35,660 nucleotides of DNA from an uncultured Azonexus sp. Its GTDB lineage: Bacteria; Pseudomonadota; Gammaproteobacteria; Burkholderiales; Rhodocyclaceae. Numbering within the stretch: position 1 is the first letter of the stretch; each line of letters starts with the position of its first letter. Below, in pieces: positions 33,942 to 35,660 of this stretch. The notes beneath the pieces were generated by a model. The model saw only the letters and a list, made by a program, of their open reading frames with translations. It was not told the origin of the DNA and searched no databases. A program made the position numbers and the translations under genes. The stretch is taken from positions 1 to 35,660 of the forward strand of contig CALJZP010000017.1 in the NCBI GenBank assembly GCA_937983545.1. Reading direction: 5' to 3'.

Positions 33942-33967
33942 GCGCTTCGGCTGATCCCGCTTCAGGA

Positions 33968-33998
33968 AACGCGCCCCGGTTCGGGCGCGTTTTTTTTG
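33968..33998 (+). terminator. Terminator after ppk2
   Basis: ACGCGCCC and GGGCGCGT pair around a 6-base loop, followed by eight T residues, 27 bp after the stop. Confidence 0.92.
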
Positions 33999-34028
33999 CC
34001 GGGCCGGCCGGCTGCCCTGTCGTCGTAC

Positions 34029-34517
34029 TCAGCTGACGACGTAGGCGCCGCTGCCGGTTGCGATCAGCAAGCCGCTCTCGTTCTCCAGCGACATCTGGAC
34101 CGAGGCGATGCGGCCGCCCAAACGGGTAACCCGGCCGGTCGCCGTGAATGTCTTGCCGATGCCTTGGTGCAGGAAATCGGTGCGCAGGTCGATGGTGCCG
34201 ATACGTCCGAAGCGGTGGCCGACCTGCTCCGCGTTTTCGTTGCAGAATTTTTCCGCGATGCCGACGGTGACCGCAAAACCGCCTACCGTGTCGAGCGCGG
34301 CAGCGATCACCCCGCCGTGCAGGCGGCCATGCAGGTAGTGGCCGATCAGTTCAGGACGCATGGCGAAGCTCAGGCGGGCCGCCTCCGGGGCAAAAGATTC
34401 GACCTTCAGCCCGAGCACCTCGTTGAAGCGCAGCTTGTGTTCGAACACGTCGCGTAGCATGGCTTCGAGGCGGACTTGTTCCTCGGCGGAGCGGCGGGGT
34501 GGCACGGTCTGGGGCAT
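34029..34517 (-). CDS. yigI: YigI-like hotdog-fold acyl-CoA thioesterase
   Basis: A 162-aa protein. LHGGVIAAALDTVGGFAVTVG is the hotdog central helix with the conserved HGG. RIGTIDLRTDFLHQGIGKTFTATGRVTRLGGRIAS closely follows the E. coli YigI pattern as I remember it. It probably hydrolyses medium- or long-chain acyl-CoA in the cytoplasm. It is a single-gene leftward unit. The frame uses ATG 34517. Confidence 0.83.
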   Translation of the reverse strand: MPQTVPPRRSAEEQVRLEAMLRDVFEHKLRFNEVLGLKVESFAPEAARLSFAMRPELIGHYLHGRLHGGVIAAALDTVGGFAVTVGIAEKFCNENAEQVGHRFGRIGTIDLRTDFLHQGIGKTFTATGRVTRLGGRIASVQMSLENESGLLIATGSGAYVVS

Positions 34518-34642
34518 GGTGTTTGGCGTTTGCTTCTGGTGACGGGTTGCGTGATTCTAGGCCATACGGACCAGTATGGGAACGGGGCGATTTCGCCGTT
34601 CAAAAACGTCATCAGGAGCTTTACGCTGGTCGATCCGGAACG

Positions 34643-34672
34643 GAAAAGGGCGACGCTGATTGGTCGTCGCCC
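34643..34672 (-). terminator. Terminator of the dehydrogenase gene
   Basis: GGGCGACG and CGTCGCCC pair around nine bases; on the minus strand CTTTTCC follows. It lies 10 bp past the stop of the leftward dehydrogenase gene. Confidence 0.65.
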
Positions 34673-34682
34673 ATCCGGCTGG

Positions 34683-35639
34683 TCAGGCAACCCGGTTGCG
34701 CGCCTCTCCGGCAAAGAAGGCTTCGATATTGTCGATCAGTTGATCGGCCAGACGTTGCATCGAACCGCGGCTGGCAAAGGCGATATGCGGCGTCAGCAGG
34801 AAATCCGGTCGGCCGAGGAGAGCGGGGGCGAGCATGGGGTGGCCCGTCGGCGGCGGCTCGACGGTGACGACATCGAAGCCGGCTCCGGCGATCCACTGTT
34901 CGTCCAGCGCCCGGATCAGGGCCGCCTCGTCGACCAGACCGCCGCGCGCGGTGTTGATCAGCAGGGCCGAGCGGCGCATGGCGCGGAGTTCCGCTTCGCC
35001 GATCAGGCCGCGCGTTTCGTCGTTCAGCGGGCAATGCAGGGTGATGACGTCGGCTTCGCGCAGCACCCTGTCAAACGCCGTGTAGCCGGGACGAACGGTG
35101 CTGGCTCCCTTGCGTTCGGCGAACAGCACGCGCATGCCGAAGGCCGTGGCCAGCTTGGCGACGCTGCGGCCGAGGCTTCCCTGGCCGACGATGCCGAGCG
35201 TCGCGCCGTCGAGGTCGCTGATCGGATGAGCGAACAGGCAGAACTGGTCGGAACGCTGCCATCCCCCTTCGGAGAGCGTCTGGCGATAGGCGAGCAAGTT
35301 GCGCGACAGGGCGAACATCATCATGAACACATGTTCGGCAATGGCGCTGCCGGCATAGTCGCGCACATTGGAGACGACGATGCCGCGTTCGCGGCAGGCC
35401 TCCAGATCGATGTGGTTGGTGCCCGTGGCGGGTACGGCGACCATCTGCAGCTTGGGCAGGGCGGAGATCAGCGTGCGCGTCAGCGGCAATTTGTTGACGA
35501 TTGCGATCGTGCAAGCGTCCAGGCGGTCGAGCATGTCTTCTGGATTGCTCATGGCGTGTTCCGACCAGCGGTGGGGGAAGTTCGGCCGGCGCATGTCGGC
35601 GATGATCGTGCTGCGCTCGAGATAAACGATATGGTGCAT
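34683..35639 (-). CDS. D-2-hydroxyacid dehydrogenase (NAD-dependent)
   Basis: A 318-aa cytoplasmic oxidoreductase. The Rossmann loop is GIVGQGSLGRSVA (149-161). The catalytic set is Arg232 in NTARGGLVDE, Glu261 in VTVEPPP and His285 in TPHIAFAS. Length and layout fit glycerate/hydroxypyruvate or related dehydrogenases; the substrate is not certain. The stretch VPATGTNHIDLEACRERGIVVSN, split around residue 75, is the family's substrate-domain motif. The start at 35639 is preceded by GGAAAG about nine bases upstream. Confidence 0.93.
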   Translation of the reverse strand: MHHIVYLERSTIIADMRRPNFPHRWSEHAMSNPEDMLDRLDACTIAIVNKLPLTRTLISALPKLQMVAVPATGTNHIDLEACRERGIVVSNVRDYAGSAIAEHVFMMMFALSRNLLAYRQTLSEGGWQRSDQFCLFAHPISDLDGATLGIVGQGSLGRSVAKLATAFGMRVLFAERKGASTVRPGYTAFDRVLREADVITLHCPLNDETRGLIGEAELRAMRRSALLINTARGGLVDEAALIRALDEQWIAGAGFDVVTVEPPPTGHPMLAPALLGRPDFLLTPHIAFASRGSMQRLADQLIDNIEAFFAGEARNRVA

Positions 35640-35660
35640 GGGGGGCTTTCCAGGCGTTAT

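Overview
The window most resembles a chromosome segment of a betaproteobacterium of the Rhodocyclales (Dechloromonas/Azonexus-like). This is inferred from high G+C housekeeping genes (ubiA-ubiD, groESL with a perfect CIRCE element, tRNA-Phe, ppk2, actP), gene content and protein flavour; no 16S gene is present to confirm it. The backbone runs from about 12.3 kb to the right edge.

The left third (1 to about 12.2 kb) is accessory. It opens with the 3' end of a heavy-metal response regulator and its sensor kinase (CzcRS/CusRS type). A perfect dyad of MerR-operator type follows. Then comes a divergent pair: an unrecognised 270-aa protein and an 81-aa DNA-binding protein of the BcepMu gp16 type, with a palindrome between them. 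From about 3.2 to 10.7 kb lies a Tn7-like transposition module: tnsA, tnsB and tnsC in translationally coupled order, then a convergent tniQ/tnsD-like gene led by a small XRE-type regulator, then a second, divergent tniQ/tnsD-like gene. The 57-bp gap between the regulator and the second tniQ holds a perfect 7-bp inverted repeat inside a recognisable promoter. Repeated motifs upstream of tnsA recur inverted beyond the second tniQ, so they may mark the transposon ends. No cas gene or CRISPR array is visible. An A+T-rich SAM methyltransferase, a hairpin-rich stretch and an orphan czcI-like gene follow. The metal-related genes on both sides suggest that a metal-resistance island was interrupted or eroded.

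The backbone begins with a leftward glutathione peroxidase/O-methyltransferase pair. Next are a conserved hypothetical gene and ubiA-ubiD (ubiquinone synthesis). Behind ubiD a cobalamin riboswitch with a strong terminator precedes a 55-aa peptide gene coupled to a radical SAM/SPASM enzyme, which looks like a B12-controlled RiPP system (CbpA/CbpB type). A GNAT and a small membrane protein follow. The leftward operon dacB - 4Fe-4S protein - YitT comes next. It is divergent from a membrane diguanylate cyclase whose periplasmic sensor carries a CxxCH haem motif. Then come groESL, DUF485-actP (acetate/solute symport), a TctDE-like two-component system, tRNA-Phe, sixA, ppk2, a YigI-like thioesterase and a D-2-hydroxyacid dehydrogenase.

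The points most worth following up are the dual-TniQ Tn7-like element with its built-in regulator, and the B12-riboswitch-controlled peptide/radical SAM pair.
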